Origin: Variovorax boronicumulans
GTDB lineage: Bacteria; Pseudomonadota; Gammaproteobacteria; Burkholderiales; Burkholderiaceae_C
NCBI RefSeq assembly: GCF_007677875.1
Contig: NZ_VEDO01000014.1
Location: forward strand, 1 to 64,000
Direction: 5' to 3'
Length of the DNA: 64,000 nucleotides
Every line of letters begins with the position of its first letter. Within the stretch, counting starts at the first letter, position 1. Below the pieces are notes generated by a model, which did not search any database, was not told the origin of the DNA, and saw only the letters and a list, made by a program, of their open reading frames with translations. A program made the position numbers and the translations under genes. Shown here in pieces: positions 1 through 8,287 of this stretch.

Positions 1-94
1 GGCGCACTGACGCAAACTGATGAAAGACTCCTCGGCTGAAGATACAAGGGGGATGGGATGGCTCCACGGAGTGAGACATCCAAACGGGGTGGTC

Positions 95-757
95 TCATCT
101 CAGCATGTGTTCGTAGTCGGCGCCCATGATCTGGCCCACGGGCCGGCCGGCCAGCAATGCGCGGGCCATGGCGGCTTCGCGCCCGGCGATGGCTTCGGCG
201 GCGTCGAGGACGCGGGCGATGTCCTGCGCGTGCACGAAGGCCACGCCGCTCGCGTCGGCGATGGCGTAGTCGCCGGGGTGGACCGTGATCTCGCCCAGCG
301 TGACGGGCTGGTTGGTGAAAGCCTCGGCCACGCGGCCGCGTGCAGTGCGGGCCGTGAGGCTGCGGCAGTAGATGGGAAAGTCGTAGCCGCGCGCTTCGTC
401 GATGTCGCGCACCGGGCCGTCGGCGATCACACCGGCCACGCCGCGCAACTTGGCCGCGAGCGACAGGATGCCGCCCCAGGAGCCCGCATCCAGGCCGGTG
501 CGCTGCTCCACGGCGATGATGTCGCCGGGCTGCGCGGCCTCGATGGCCGTGGTGCCCAGGTGCCGCGGCGGGCCGGACGCGGTCGGCGCCTCGCCCTTGG
601 GCACGAGCTTGTAGGTGACCACCCGGCCGGCGATGCGGCGCGTGCTGGCGCGCTGTTCCAGGCCGCTCACGCAGCCGGCGAGGCCCAGTTTGTCCATGGC
701 GTCGGAGACGGCGCAGCAGTCCAGGCGCGCGAGGCGTTTGACGAAGTCGTCTGCCAT
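95..757 (-). CDS. RraA-like / HMG-CHA aldolase family protein
   Basis: This 220-residue protein belongs to the RraA/dimethylmenaquinone-methyltransferase-like fold. The family includes RNase E inhibitors and the class II aldolases that cleave 4-hydroxy-4-methyl-2-oxoglutarate or 4-carboxy-4-hydroxy-2-oxoadipate to pyruvate. The substrate-loop motif WGGILS (residues 94-99) and the motif ADGPVRD, with Arg117 and Asp118, match the residues that hold oxo-acid and metal in the aldolases. That makes an aldolase or oxaloacetate-decarboxylase activity more likely than RNase E control. It is the last gene of the liv operon, one base after the ridA-like stop. The actual substrate is not deducible. Confidence 0.85.
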   Translation of the reverse strand: MADDFVKRLARLDCCAVSDAMDKLGLAGCVSGLEQRASTRRIAGRVVTYKLVPKGEAPTASGPPRHLGTTAIEAAQPGDIIAVEQRTGLDAGSWGGILSLAAKLRGVAGVIADGPVRDIDEARGYDFPIYCRSLTARTARGRVAEAFTNQPVTLGEITVHPGDYAIADASGVAFVHAQDIARVLDAAEAIAGREAAMARALLAGRPVGQIMGADYEHMLR

Positions 758-758
758 C

Positions 759-1166
759 TCAGCGGTCCTGGATCACGGCCATGGCTTCGAGCTGCACGAG
801 CATGGTGCCAGGCAGGTCGACAAGCTGCGTGTGCCGCGCCGGCCGGTCGTGCGGATCCGGGAAGCACTTCAGCCATTCCGCGTTGATGGCCTCGCGCTGG
901 CCGTTGTCCTTGACGAACACGGTGATGCGCACCACGTCGTCCAGCGTGGCGCCACCGTTGGCCAGCACGGTGCGCAGGTTCTGGAACAGGAAGCGGGCCT
1001 GGGAATGGCCGTCGGCCGGCAGCTGGTCGGTGGCCGGGTCTTTTCCCAGCACACCGGAGGTCATGAGGATGTTGCCGACGCGCGCCGCCATGGGGATGGG
1101 CGCGGCGCCATGGGTCACGCCTTCGACCTCGATCGAGCGTGGGCGGCGGGGGGTGGGAGGGGTCAT
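759..1166 (-). CDS. RidA family (YjgF/UK114) enamine/imine deaminase-like protein
   Basis: A 135-residue RidA-family protein. Family members hydrolyse reactive enamine or imine intermediates, or act in catabolic pathways of amino and hydroxylamino compounds. The PARHTQ segment near residue 106 carries the arginine equivalent to the carboxylate-binding Arg of RidA, so an active hydrolase is plausible. The start is supported by AAGGAG eight bases upstream of the ATG. It lies between livF and the RraA-like gene in the same operon. Such RidA paralogues in catabolic operons often detoxify a pathway intermediate; that role is an inference here. Confidence 0.88.
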   Translation of the reverse strand: MTPPTPRRPRSIEVEGVTHGAAPIPMAARVGNILMTSGVLGKDPATDQLPADGHSQARFLFQNLRTVLANGGATLDDVVRITVFVKDNGQREAINAEWLKCFPDPHDRPARHTQLVDLPGTMLVQLEAMAVIQDR

Positions 1167-1182
1167 GGGTTCTCCTTCAAAA

Positions 1183-1881
1183 TCAGTGGGCCAAGCCCAG
1201 GTGGCGTTCGATCAGCGTGCGGTCGGCCAGCAGCGCGGCGCTGGGGCCGGTGTGGACCACGGCGCCGTGGTCGATCACGATGCAGTGCTCGGAATGCGCG
1301 AGCGCGAGTTCGTACTTCTGCTCGACGAGCACGATGCCCATGCCCCCCGTGGCGCGCATGCGGGCGATGGCAGCCAGCATCTCCTCGACCACGATGGGCG
1401 CCAGGCCTTCGACCGGCTCGTCCAGCAGCAGCACGCGCGGGTTGGTCATGAGCGCGCGGCCCAGTGCCAGCATCTGCTGCTCGCCGCCCGAGAGCTGGTC
1501 GCCGTGGTGCTGGCGGCGCTCGGCCAGGCGCGGAAAGAGTCCGTAGACGCGCGCCAGCGTCCATTCGCCGGGCCGCGCGACCACACGCAGGTTGTCCTCG
1601 ACCGTGAGCGAGGGGAACACCTCGCGCTGCTGCGGCACCCAGGCGATGCCGGCGCGGTTGCGCCGGTGCGGCGCGAGGCCGTGCACGGGCCTGCCGTCCA
1701 GCAGGATCTCGCCGCCGTGGTGGTCGGTCAGGCCCATGATGGTTTCCACCAGCGTGGTCTTGCCCACGCCGTTGCGGCCGACGACGACCAGCGTTTCGCC
1801 GGCGCGCAGGCGCAGGTCCAGGCCGTGCAGCACGCGCGAGGGGCCGTAGCCGGCCTGCAGTTGGCGCAGTTCGAGCAACAC
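1183..1881 (-). CDS. livF: Branched-chain amino acid-type ABC transporter ATP-binding protein LivF
   Basis: The second ATPase of a HAAT-type uptake transporter, 232 residues. Visible motifs are Walker A GRNGVGKTT, the ABC signature LSGGEQQ and Walker B LLLDEPVEGLAP; the VEGLAP tail is characteristic of LivF. I chose the GTG start because it follows a GGAGG site by nine bases, just after the livG stop. An in-frame upstream extension runs through livG in another frame and is not credible. It would pair with LivG to energise LivH/LivM. Substrates of this family extend beyond Leu/Ile/Val to amides, urea and aromatic acids. Confidence 0.93.
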   Translation of the reverse strand: MLLELRQLQAGYGPSRVLHGLDLRLRAGETLVVVGRNGVGKTTLVETIMGLTDHHGGEILLDGRPVHGLAPHRRNRAGIAWVPQQREVFPSLTVEDNLRVVARPGEWTLARVYGLFPRLAERRQHHGDQLSGGEQQMLALGRALMTNPRVLLLDEPVEGLAPIVVEEMLAAIARMRATGGMGIVLVEQKYELALAHSEHCIVIDHGAVVHTGPSAALLADRTLIERHLGLAH

Positions 1882-1886
1882 CGTGG

Positions 1887-2630
1887 CTACCCTCCGAGAT
1901 AGGCTTTGCGCACGGCGGCATCGGCGCGGATCTGGTCGGGCGTGCCCTGGGCCAGCAGGCTGCCGCCGGCCAGCACGGTCACGCGCTGCGCGTAGCGGAA
2001 GACGATGTTCATGTCGTGCTCGATGAACAGCAGCGTCGTGCCTTCGGTCAGGCTGGCCAGGCGCTCGAACAGCGCATGGCCCTGCGTGGTCGACAGGCCG
2101 GCGGCCGGCTCGTCGAGCAACAGCACGCGCGGGCGCAGCGCATAGGCCAGCAGCACCTCGAGCAGGCGCTGCTGGCCGTAGGCCAGCGCCGAGGTGGGCG
2201 CCAGCGCGTCGCCGGCCAGGCCGAAGCGCTCCAGCAGCGCCGCGGCCTCGTCGATCTGCGCTGCGCAATGCCGCAGCGCGCGCAGCGCGGGCCGCGCCCA
2301 CCGGTCGCGCTGGCACAGGGCCAGCACCACGGACTCCAGCGGCGTCAGCGACGGGAACAGCTGGTTGATCTGGAAGGTGCGCACGATGCCCGCGGCCACG
2401 CGCTCGCCGGCGCTGGCCCGCGTGACATCGCGGCCATCCAGCCACACCTGCCCCTCGGTCGGCCGCAGCAGCCCGGTGAGCACGGCCACGAAGGTGCTCT
2501 TGCCCGCGCCGTTGGGGCCGATCACGGCATGGCGCTCGCCGCGCGCGAGCGCGAAGTCCAGCCCGGAGAACACGCGCAACCCGCCGAAGGCCATGCCCAG
2601 GCCGCGCGTGGCCAGCACCACATCGCTCAT
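1887..2630 (-). CDS. livG: Branched-chain amino acid-type ABC transporter ATP-binding protein LivG
   Basis: The first ATPase of the HAAT transporter, 247 residues. It shows Walker A GPNGAGKST, a signature-like LAYGQQR, Walker B LLLDEPAAGLS, and the switch histidine in FIEHDMNIVF. The LAYGQQR signature departs from LSGGQ, as is common in LivG. Its ATG overlaps the livM stop by 4 bp, which indicates translational coupling. The protein ends at the usual AYLGG tail. Confidence 0.94.
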   Translation of the reverse strand: MSDVVLATRGLGMAFGGLRVFSGLDFALARGERHAVIGPNGAGKSTFVAVLTGLLRPTEGQVWLDGRDVTRASAGERVAAGIVRTFQINQLFPSLTPLESVVLALCQRDRWARPALRALRHCAAQIDEAAALLERFGLAGDALAPTSALAYGQQRLLEVLLAYALRPRVLLLDEPAAGLSTTQGHALFERLASLTEGTTLLFIEHDMNIVFRYAQRVTVLAGGSLLAQGTPDQIRADAAVRKAYLGG

Positions 2631-3631
2631 CGCGCCACCTCCGGCGCCGGCAGCGCCCTGCCCCTGCCATACCGCCGCCAGGCCGCGCGCAGGCTGGGCA
2701 GGATGCCCTTGCGGAAAAAGGCCACGATCAGCACCAGCACCAGGCCGATCCAGAAGTACCAGTAGATCGGGTTCAGCGCCGCGAGCAGGTCGCGCAGCAC
2801 GAGGAACACCAGCGCGCCCGCGAAACCGCCGTACAGCATCGCCGCGCCGCCGATCACGAGCACCACCAGCAGGTCGGCCGAGCGCTGGAACGACAGCACC
2901 TCGGGCGCGACGAACTGCGTGGTCTGTGTGAGCAGCGCGCCGGCCACGCCGGCCAGCGCGGCAGAGATGCCGAAGGCCCAGGTCAGGTCGCCCGCCACGG
3001 GCGCGCCCAGCATGGCCATGCGGCGCGCGTTGTCGCGCGCACCCAGCAGCGCCAGGCCCCAGGCCGACTGCAGCAGCGCGCGCACCAGCAGGAACAGCAC
3101 GAACACCACGGCCAGCACGTAGACATAGCCCGTGCGGCCGACCATGTCGAAGCGGAACAGGCCCAGCACCGGCGCGATGGCGATGCCCTGCAAGCCGTCG
3201 TCGCCGCCCGTGAGTTCGGTGGAGCGGTGCACGAAGTCGTACAGCAGCAGGTTCAGCCCCAGCGTGACCATGAGCAGGCCCACGCCATGCAGCCCGCGCA
3301 CGATGCGGCCCGTGGCCAGGCCCACGAGGCCGGCCATGAGGGCGGCCAGCACCAGGCCCGAGACCGGTTCGGTCCAGCCGAACTTGCCGAGGTAGCCCGC
3401 GGTGTAGGCGCCGATGCCGAAGAAGGCCGCGTGGCCCAGCGAGGGGATGCCGCGGTAGCCCAGCAGCAGGTCCAGCGACAGCGCGAACAGGCCCCAGACC
3501 AGCACCTGGGTCAGCAGCGCGAGGTTGGCGCCCGGCACGAAGAAGGCCAGGGCCCAGCTGAGCCAGAAGGCCGTCTCCCAGCCGCTCCAGCGCGCGCGGG
3601 CGCGGAAGAAGTGGTGCGCGGCCTCACGCAT
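2627..3631 (-). CDS. livM: Branched-chain amino acid-type ABC transporter permease LivM
   Basis: A 334-residue inner-membrane permease with about ten hydrophobic segments and the LivM-typical sequence GYRGIPSLGHAAFFGIGAYTAGY near residues 58-80. It forms the translocation pathway with LivH. Its start overlaps the livH stop by 8 bp, and its end overlaps livG. The N-terminus is somewhat longer and more basic than in minimal LivM proteins, so a slightly downstream start cannot be excluded. Confidence 0.93.
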   Translation of the reverse strand: MREAAHHFFRARARWSGWETAFWLSWALAFFVPGANLALLTQVLVWGLFALSLDLLLGYRGIPSLGHAAFFGIGAYTAGYLGKFGWTEPVSGLVLAALMAGLVGLATGRIVRGLHGVGLLMVTLGLNLLLYDFVHRSTELTGGDDGLQGIAIAPVLGLFRFDMVGRTGYVYVLAVVFVLFLLVRALLQSAWGLALLGARDNARRMAMLGAPVAGDLTWAFGISAALAGVAGALLTQTTQFVAPEVLSFQRSADLLVVLVIGGAAMLYGGFAGALVFLVLRDLLAALNPIYWYFWIGLVLVLIVAFFRKGILPSLRAAWRRYGRGRALPAPEVAR

Positions 3632-4493
3632 GGCGCACCTTGCGGCCCAGCAGGCCCTCGGGCCGCCAGAGCATGACGGCCACCGTCACAAGGTAGATGA
3701 CCGAGCCGCCCGCAGCCGGCAGGTAGTACTTGCTGGCCACGTCGGCCACGCCCAGGCCCAGCGCGGCCGCGAGCGAGCCCAGCACGGTGCCCATGCCGCC
3801 GACCGAGACCACGATCAGCATGTAGACCAGGTAGCGGAATGGGAAGTTCGGGTCCAGGCCCAGCAGGCTGGCCGACAGCGCACCCCCAAGGCCTGCGAGG
3901 CCCCCGCCGATGGCGAAGGTCAGCGCGAACACGCGTTGCGTGTCCAGCCCGCAGGCCGAGGCGGCGCGCCGGTTGTCCACACAGGCGCGCACCATGGCGC
4001 CCAGGCGCGTGCGCTCCAGGCCCAGGAAGATGGCCAGCGTCAGCAGCGCGCCCACGGCCAAGAGGAACAGCCGGTAGCGCTCGAGCTCCAGGCCCAGCAC
4101 CTGCGCGCGGCCGCCCAGCCAGGCCGGCACCTCGACCGGCTTGAAGGCCGGGCCCCAGACGTAGGCCGCGGCCGAAACCGACATGAAGACCAGGCCGATG
4201 GTCAGCAGCACCTGGGTGAGGTCGTCGCTGCCGTAGAAGTGGCGCAGCACCAGCCGTTCCAGCACCGCCGAGAACAGCGCGGTGGCCGCGAAGGCCAGCG
4301 GCAGCGTGGCCAGGAAGGGCCAGTGCAGCGCCTGCATCGCAGTGGCGGCCACGTAGCCGCCCAGCATGCACAGGCTCACATGCGCCAGGTTGACGAAGCG
4401 CATCATGCCCATGGTGACGGACAGGCCCACGGCCATGACGAACAGCAAGATGCCGTACGCCAGCCCGTTGAACAGGATGGTGAGAAGAATCAT
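3624..4493 (-). CDS. livH: Branched-chain amino acid-type ABC transporter permease LivH
   Basis: A 289-residue hydrophobic permease. It carries the family features GLAYGILLFVMAVGLSVTMGMM at the N-terminus and a glycine-rich loop GGGLAGLGGALSA before residues 205-215. It is the partner of LivM. It lies 49 bp downstream of the binding-protein gene, a common gap in such operons because the binding protein is usually made in excess. Confidence 0.93.
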   Translation of the reverse strand: MILLTILFNGLAYGILLFVMAVGLSVTMGMMRFVNLAHVSLCMLGGYVAATAMQALHWPFLATLPLAFAATALFSAVLERLVLRHFYGSDDLTQVLLTIGLVFMSVSAAAYVWGPAFKPVEVPAWLGGRAQVLGLELERYRLFLLAVGALLTLAIFLGLERTRLGAMVRACVDNRRAASACGLDTQRVFALTFAIGGGLAGLGGALSASLLGLDPNFPFRYLVYMLIVVSVGGMGTVLGSLAAALGLGVADVASKYYLPAAGGSVIYLVTVAVMLWRPEGLLGRKVRHA

Positions 4494-4542
4494 CGGAGGG
4501 TGCCGCGCAGGGCGCGGCCTCTGTTCGGTGACGAGAGCCGGC

Positions 4543-5712
4543 TTACCTTGCCGGCACGTTGGGAACCACGTCGAACTCGACGTTCTGCAGCACCCCGTTC
4601 ACGCGCTCGACGCGGCGGATATAGGTGTTCTGCACGATGTCGCCGGTCGCCTTGTCGATGGAGACCGGGCCGCGCGGGCTCTCGAAGGCCATGCCGCGCG
4701 CGTGGGCCATGAACTTGTCGGGATCGAACTTCGCGCCGCGCTGCGCCTCGAGCGCGCTGTACAGGATGTGCATGGCATCCCACATCACCGGGTGGTAGAG
4801 CGACAGGCGCGGGGTCTTGCCGACGGCCTTGTCGTAGGCGGCGGCGAACTGGCGGTTCAGCGCCGAGTCGTGCAGCGGCGAATAGTTGCCGGCTGTGATG
4901 GCGCCCAGCGCGGCGTCGCCGGCGGCGTCCAGCGTGGTCTCGTCGGTCACGTCCGAGGTGGCCAGCAGCTTCATCTTGCCGTCCTTGAGTCCGGCGTCGG
5001 TGTAGGCTTTGAGGAACTGGAGCGCCAGTTCGCCGATGGGCATGAAGACGAAGACCGCGTCGGCGTTGGCGTCCTTCAGGCGCTGCATGTAGCCCGAAAA
5101 CTCGGGGTTGCGCACGGGCACCTTGATGGTGGTGGTGATGCTGCCGCCAGCGTCCGTGAAGGCCTTGGAGAACGTCGCCTCGGCATCCTGGCCGGGGCCG
5201 TAGTCGGCGACCATGACGGCCACCTTCCGGATGCCGTTCTTCGCCGCCCATTGCGCCATCGGACGCACCACCTGCGGTACGGAGAAGAAGGTGCGCAGGT
5301 AGTACGGCGACTTCTCGCCGACGATGCCCTGCGTGGCCGCGCCCGTGATGAGGGCCGGCACCCTGGCTTCGGTCACCAGCGGCGCCACGGCCAGCACGTT
5401 GGGCGTGAAGTCCGGGCCGATCAGGATTTGCACCTTCTCCCGCACGATGAGTTCCTGCGCTAGGCGGCGCGCGACCTCGGGATTGGGGCCGGTACTGTCG
5501 CGCCGCACGAACTCCAGCTTGCGCCCGCCGGCTTCGCTGCCGTGCTGGGCCTGGTAGAGCTTGATGATGTTGTCGGTGGACTGGCCGGCCAGGGCGCTGA
5601 CGCCCGAATAGCTCATGAGCACGCCGATCCGGAGCGTCTCCTGCGCCTGGGCCGTGGCGGCCAGCGCCCCGGCCAGCAGCAATCCCGCCACGCGGGTCCA
5701 TGGTTTGCGCAT
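4543..5712 (-). CDS. Periplasmic substrate-binding protein of HAAT-type ABC transporter
   Basis: A 389-residue type I periplasmic binding protein (Peripla_BP_6/LivK class). Residues 1-23 form a Sec signal peptide ending in ATAQA, with no lipobox, so the mature protein should be free in the periplasm. The start of the mature protein, ETLRIGVLMSYSG, is the usual first strand of the family. It is the first gene of the seven-gene operon livKHMGF-ridA-rraA, and its promoter region faces the GntR regulator gene. The ligand is unknown; the aldolase-like and deaminase-like neighbours argue for a non-proteinogenic or aromatic-derived compound rather than Leu/Ile/Val. Confidence 0.9.
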   Translation of the reverse strand: MRKPWTRVAGLLLAGALAATAQAQETLRIGVLMSYSGVSALAGQSTDNIIKLYQAQHGSEAGGRKLEFVRRDSTGPNPEVARRLAQELIVREKVQILIGPDFTPNVLAVAPLVTEARVPALITGAATQGIVGEKSPYYLRTFFSVPQVVRPMAQWAAKNGIRKVAVMVADYGPGQDAEATFSKAFTDAGGSITTTIKVPVRNPEFSGYMQRLKDANADAVFVFMPIGELALQFLKAYTDAGLKDGKMKLLATSDVTDETTLDAAGDAALGAITAGNYSPLHDSALNRQFAAAYDKAVGKTPRLSLYHPVMWDAMHILYSALEAQRGAKFDPDKFMAHARGMAFESPRGPVSIDKATGDIVQNTYIRRVERVNGVLQNVEFDVVPNVPAR

Positions 5713-5803
5713 CCTTGTCTCCTTCCGCCTCTGCGAGGTCTGTCGTGGGATGGACTCGAACGCCCGCGGCCACCCGCAATCGCATTCAATTGCGTTAGAT
5801 CAT

Positions 5804-5817
5804 ATTGAATTCAATTT
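5804..5817. promoter_or_regulatory. Putative GntR operator, site 1
   Basis: ATTGAATTCAAT is a perfect 12-bp palindrome extended by TT. It lies between the divergent binding-protein operon and the GntR gene, next to a minus-strand -10-like TATGAT (5804-5799). The 13-mer TTGAATTCAATTT recurs exactly in the promoter region near 8232. A second, different inverted repeat, CGCAAT-N8-ATTGCG, sits at 5775-5794. The position over the transporter promoter suggests repression by the adjacent regulator; this is inferred from placement and recurrence only. Confidence 0.5.
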
Positions 5818-5910
5818 TGAATGGAATCGGGGTTCCCCCTAGTCCTCGGGGGCGCTAGCATCGGCCTTGACCACCCGGCCATCCGGCGCCGGGATGCCTT
5901 GCCACCTGCC

Positions 5911-6630
5911 ATGAACGACACCGCGACGACTTCGAAAACCACTTCCGACAAGGCCCGCGGAGCCATGGCACGCACGCTGCAGCAGCTCAAGGCCATGATC
6001 GTGAACGGCGAACTGAGCCCGGGCGAGCAGATCCGCCAGGAGGAGATGGCCGAGCAGCTGGAAGTGAGCCGCGTGCCGCTGCGCGAGGCCATGAACGTGC
6101 TGGCCGACCAGGGCCTGCTCGTGCACCGGCGCAACCAAGGCTACTTCGTGACCAAGCGAGCGCCGGGCGAGCACGCGCAGATCCGCCGCATGCTGCACCT
6201 CCTGGAAAACGAGCTCATGAGCACGATCCGCTGGCCCGACGAGGAACAGCTGGCCCAGCTGCGCCAGCTCAACGAGGGCATGCGCAAGAGCTCTGCGGCC
6301 GGCGACCTGCGCAGCCTGATCGAGCTGAACCGGCAGTTCCACTTCCGCATGTTCAGCCTGTCGCCGAACAACCTGATCCTGGAAGAGGTGCGGCGCCTGT
6401 GGGCCATGGCCGAGCCGCTGATGTGGAACAAGTACGAACGCGCCGACGACCGCGCCCGCACGCTGGACGAGCACGCCCGGCTGCTCGACGCGCTGGCTGC
6501 GCGCGACCGCGCGCGCGCCGTCGCCGAGATGGAGAAGCACCGCTACAGCGCCGAATCCGGCGTGCCGATCGAGCTGCCCGGTGCCGGGCCGGACCTGCCG
6601 GCCCGCGCGCGCGCTCAGCGCGCTTCGTAA
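5911..6630 (+). CDS. GntR family transcriptional regulator, FCD subfamily
   Basis: A 239-residue regulator with an N-terminal winged helix-turn-helix (residues about 15-80, with EQIRQEEMAEQLEVSRVPLR) and a C-terminal all-helical FCD ligand domain. The FCD metal/ligand residues are visible as the Asn and His of ELNRQFHFRMF and two later histidines in DEHARLL and EKHRYS. I chose the ATG of MNDTATT; the frame stays open upstream to 5821 but would overlap the palindromic operator. No strong ribosome site is visible. It is divergent from the liv operon and convergent with the acyl-CoA synthetase gene (16-bp overlap). It probably represses the neighbouring uptake and catabolic genes and responds to a small carboxylic acid. 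Confidence 0.88.
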   Translation: MNDTATTSKTTSDKARGAMARTLQQLKAMIVNGELSPGEQIRQEEMAEQLEVSRVPLREAMNVLADQGLLVHRRNQGYFVTKRAPGEHAQIRRMLHLLENELMSTIRWPDEEQLAQLRQLNEGMRKSSAAGDLRSLIELNRQFHFRMFSLSPNNLILEEVRRLWAMAEPLMWNKYERADDRARTLDEHARLLDALAARDRARAVAEMEKHRYSAESGVPIELPGAGPDLPARARAQRAS

Positions 6631-8174
6631 AGCCGGCGCAGCTCGCGCTTGAGTAGCTTGCCGCTGGGGTTCTTGGGCAGCGCGTCGACGAAGTGCACGC
6701 GCTTGGGCACCTTGAAGTGCGCGAGCCGCGCCGAGGCCGCCGCGACCAAGCCGGCTTCGTCCAGGGCGCTGCCCGGGCGGCGCACGACCACGGCCGTGAC
6801 GGCCTCGATCCACTTCGGGTCCGGCAGGCCGATCACGGCGACCTCGGACACGCCTTCGATGGTGTAGAGCACCTCCTCCACCTCGCGGCTGGCCACGTTC
6901 TCGCCACCGGTCTTGATCATGTCCTTCTTGCGGTCCACCACCGTGAGGTAGCCCTCTTCGTCGAGCACGCCGAGGTCGCCGCTGTGGAACCAGCCGCCCT
7001 CGAAGGCCGCGGCAGTGCGCTCGGGGTCGCGGTAGTAGCCCGAGAGCAGCTGCGGCGAGCGGTGCACGATCTCGCCGACCTGGCCGACCGCCACGTCCTG
7101 CATGGCGTCGTCGACCACACGCGTCTCCACGTTCAGCGTGGCGCGGCCGGCCGAGCCGGCCTTGCGCAGCTGGTCCTCGGGCGGCAGCACCGTGGCCACG
7201 GGCGCGATCTCGGTCTGGCCGTACAGATTCCACAGCCGCGTGCCGGGCAGGCGGCGCAGGATCTCCTTGAGCACTTCCACCGGCATGATGGAGGCGCCGT
7301 AGTAGCCCTTGGCCAGCGCCGACAGGTCGGTCGCGTCGAACTGCGGCGCGCGCAGCAGGCCGATCCAGACCGTGGGCGGCGCGAAGAACGAGGTGATGCG
7401 CTCGCGCGCCATCAGCGCGAGCAGGTTGTCGGGCGTGGGCTTGCCGGTGATCACGTTGGTCGCGCCCACGTAGATGCAGGGGCCCAGGAACACGTCGAGC
7501 TGGGCGCAGTGGTACAGCGGCAGCGCATGCAGCACGCGGTCGCCCTGGGCGATCTCGGCGTCCACCAGACAGCTCACGTACTCGGCGATCACGGCCGCAT
7601 GCGTGAGCATCGCGCCCTTGGGCCGCGACTCGGTGCCGCTGGTGTAGATGATCTGGGCCAGCGCGTCGGCCTCCAGCGCCGGCTCCACCAGGGCGGCGGC
7701 GTCGGCCAGCAGCGCATCGAAGGGCAGCAGGCCCGCGACGGCCTCGGACGCGTCCTCGGCCGGCAGCCAGACCCGGTGGCGCACGGCCGTGCCGTCGGCG
7801 GCCTGCAGTGCGACCGCGGCCGAGGCCGTGTCCACGCACAGCACGCTGGCGCCGGCATGGTCCAGGATGTAGCGCACCTCCTCTGCGTTCAGCATGAAGT
7901 TGACGGGCACCAACACCGCGCCCAGCCGCGCCACCGCGTAGCGCAGCGCGGCGAAGGCGTGGGAGTTGCGCGAGACCACTGCCACGCGGTCGCCCGTGGC
8001 CACGCCCAGGCCGGCCAGGCCCGCGGCAAGGCGGCTGCAGATGTCGTCGAACTGCGCATAGGTCCAGCTCACGGCGCCGCAGCGGATGGCGGTGCGCCCG
8101 GGGTAGCGCCGGCGCGTGCGCCGCAGGAGGTCGGCGATGGTGTGGCGGCGCGGGGAAGTGGTGGGCATCGGCAT
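6615..8174 (-). CDS. AMP-dependent acyl-CoA synthetase/ligase
   Basis: A 519-residue ANL-superfamily enzyme that activates a carboxylic acid as acyl-AMP and then acyl-CoA. The P-loop IIYTSGTESRPKG, the A5 motif YGQTE, the GDLG/DRKKDMIKTGGENV hinge region and the C-terminal catalytic lysine in NPSGKLLKRE are all present. The ESR in the P-loop, where many homologues have TGx, is a recognised variant in fatty-acid and unknown-substrate ligases. I chose the ATG of MPMPTTS because GAGGAG precedes it closely; the frame is open 30 bp further upstream. Together with the M14 hydrolase and the transporter, it suggests uptake, deacylation and CoA activation of an organic acid. Confidence 0.9.
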   Translation of the reverse strand: MPMPTTSPRRHTIADLLRRTRRRYPGRTAIRCGAVSWTYAQFDDICSRLAAGLAGLGVATGDRVAVVSRNSHAFAALRYAVARLGAVLVPVNFMLNAEEVRYILDHAGASVLCVDTASAAVALQAADGTAVRHRVWLPAEDASEAVAGLLPFDALLADAAALVEPALEADALAQIIYTSGTESRPKGAMLTHAAVIAEYVSCLVDAEIAQGDRVLHALPLYHCAQLDVFLGPCIYVGATNVITGKPTPDNLLALMARERITSFFAPPTVWIGLLRAPQFDATDLSALAKGYYGASIMPVEVLKEILRRLPGTRLWNLYGQTEIAPVATVLPPEDQLRKAGSAGRATLNVETRVVDDAMQDVAVGQVGEIVHRSPQLLSGYYRDPERTAAAFEGGWFHSGDLGVLDEEGYLTVVDRKKDMIKTGGENVASREVEEVLYTIEGVSEVAVIGLPDPKWIEAVTAVVVRRPGSALDEAGLVAAASARLAHFKVPKRVHFVDALPKNPSGKLLKRELRRLYEAR

Positions 8175-8231
8175 GGGTCTCCTCGGCATGTGGGCGCTTC
8201 GCACGCCCGGTTCTAAGAATCGGATGCTATT

Positions 8232-8244
8232 TTGAATTCAATTT
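8232..8244. promoter_or_regulatory. Putative GntR operator, site 2
   Basis: An exact second copy of the 13-mer TTGAATTCAATTT, whose core TTGAATTCAA is palindromic. It lies in the 113-bp divergent gap between the acyl-CoA synthetase and the M14 hydrolase. It connects these two genes to the liv/GntR intergenic site and supports a local regulon. AT-rich palindromes of this length are rare in this GC-rich background. Confidence 0.5.
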
Positions 8245-8287
8245 CGCGCCATGGGCGGCCGTGACGTGCCGCCCGTAAGATCATCCG

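Noticed and set aside
72-97. TGAGAC/GTCTCA inverted repeat overlapping the RraA-like stop codon
   Set aside because: Only 6 bp of stem with a 14-nt loop and no U-tract; too weak to call a terminator.
5833-5856. CCCCCT...CGGGGGCG sequence upstream of the GntR gene resembling the repeat in the alpha-2-macroglobulin
   Set aside because: Only the C/G runs match; the diagnostic CCAAGCAAGCGAG and CACACGAAGTGG parts are absent.
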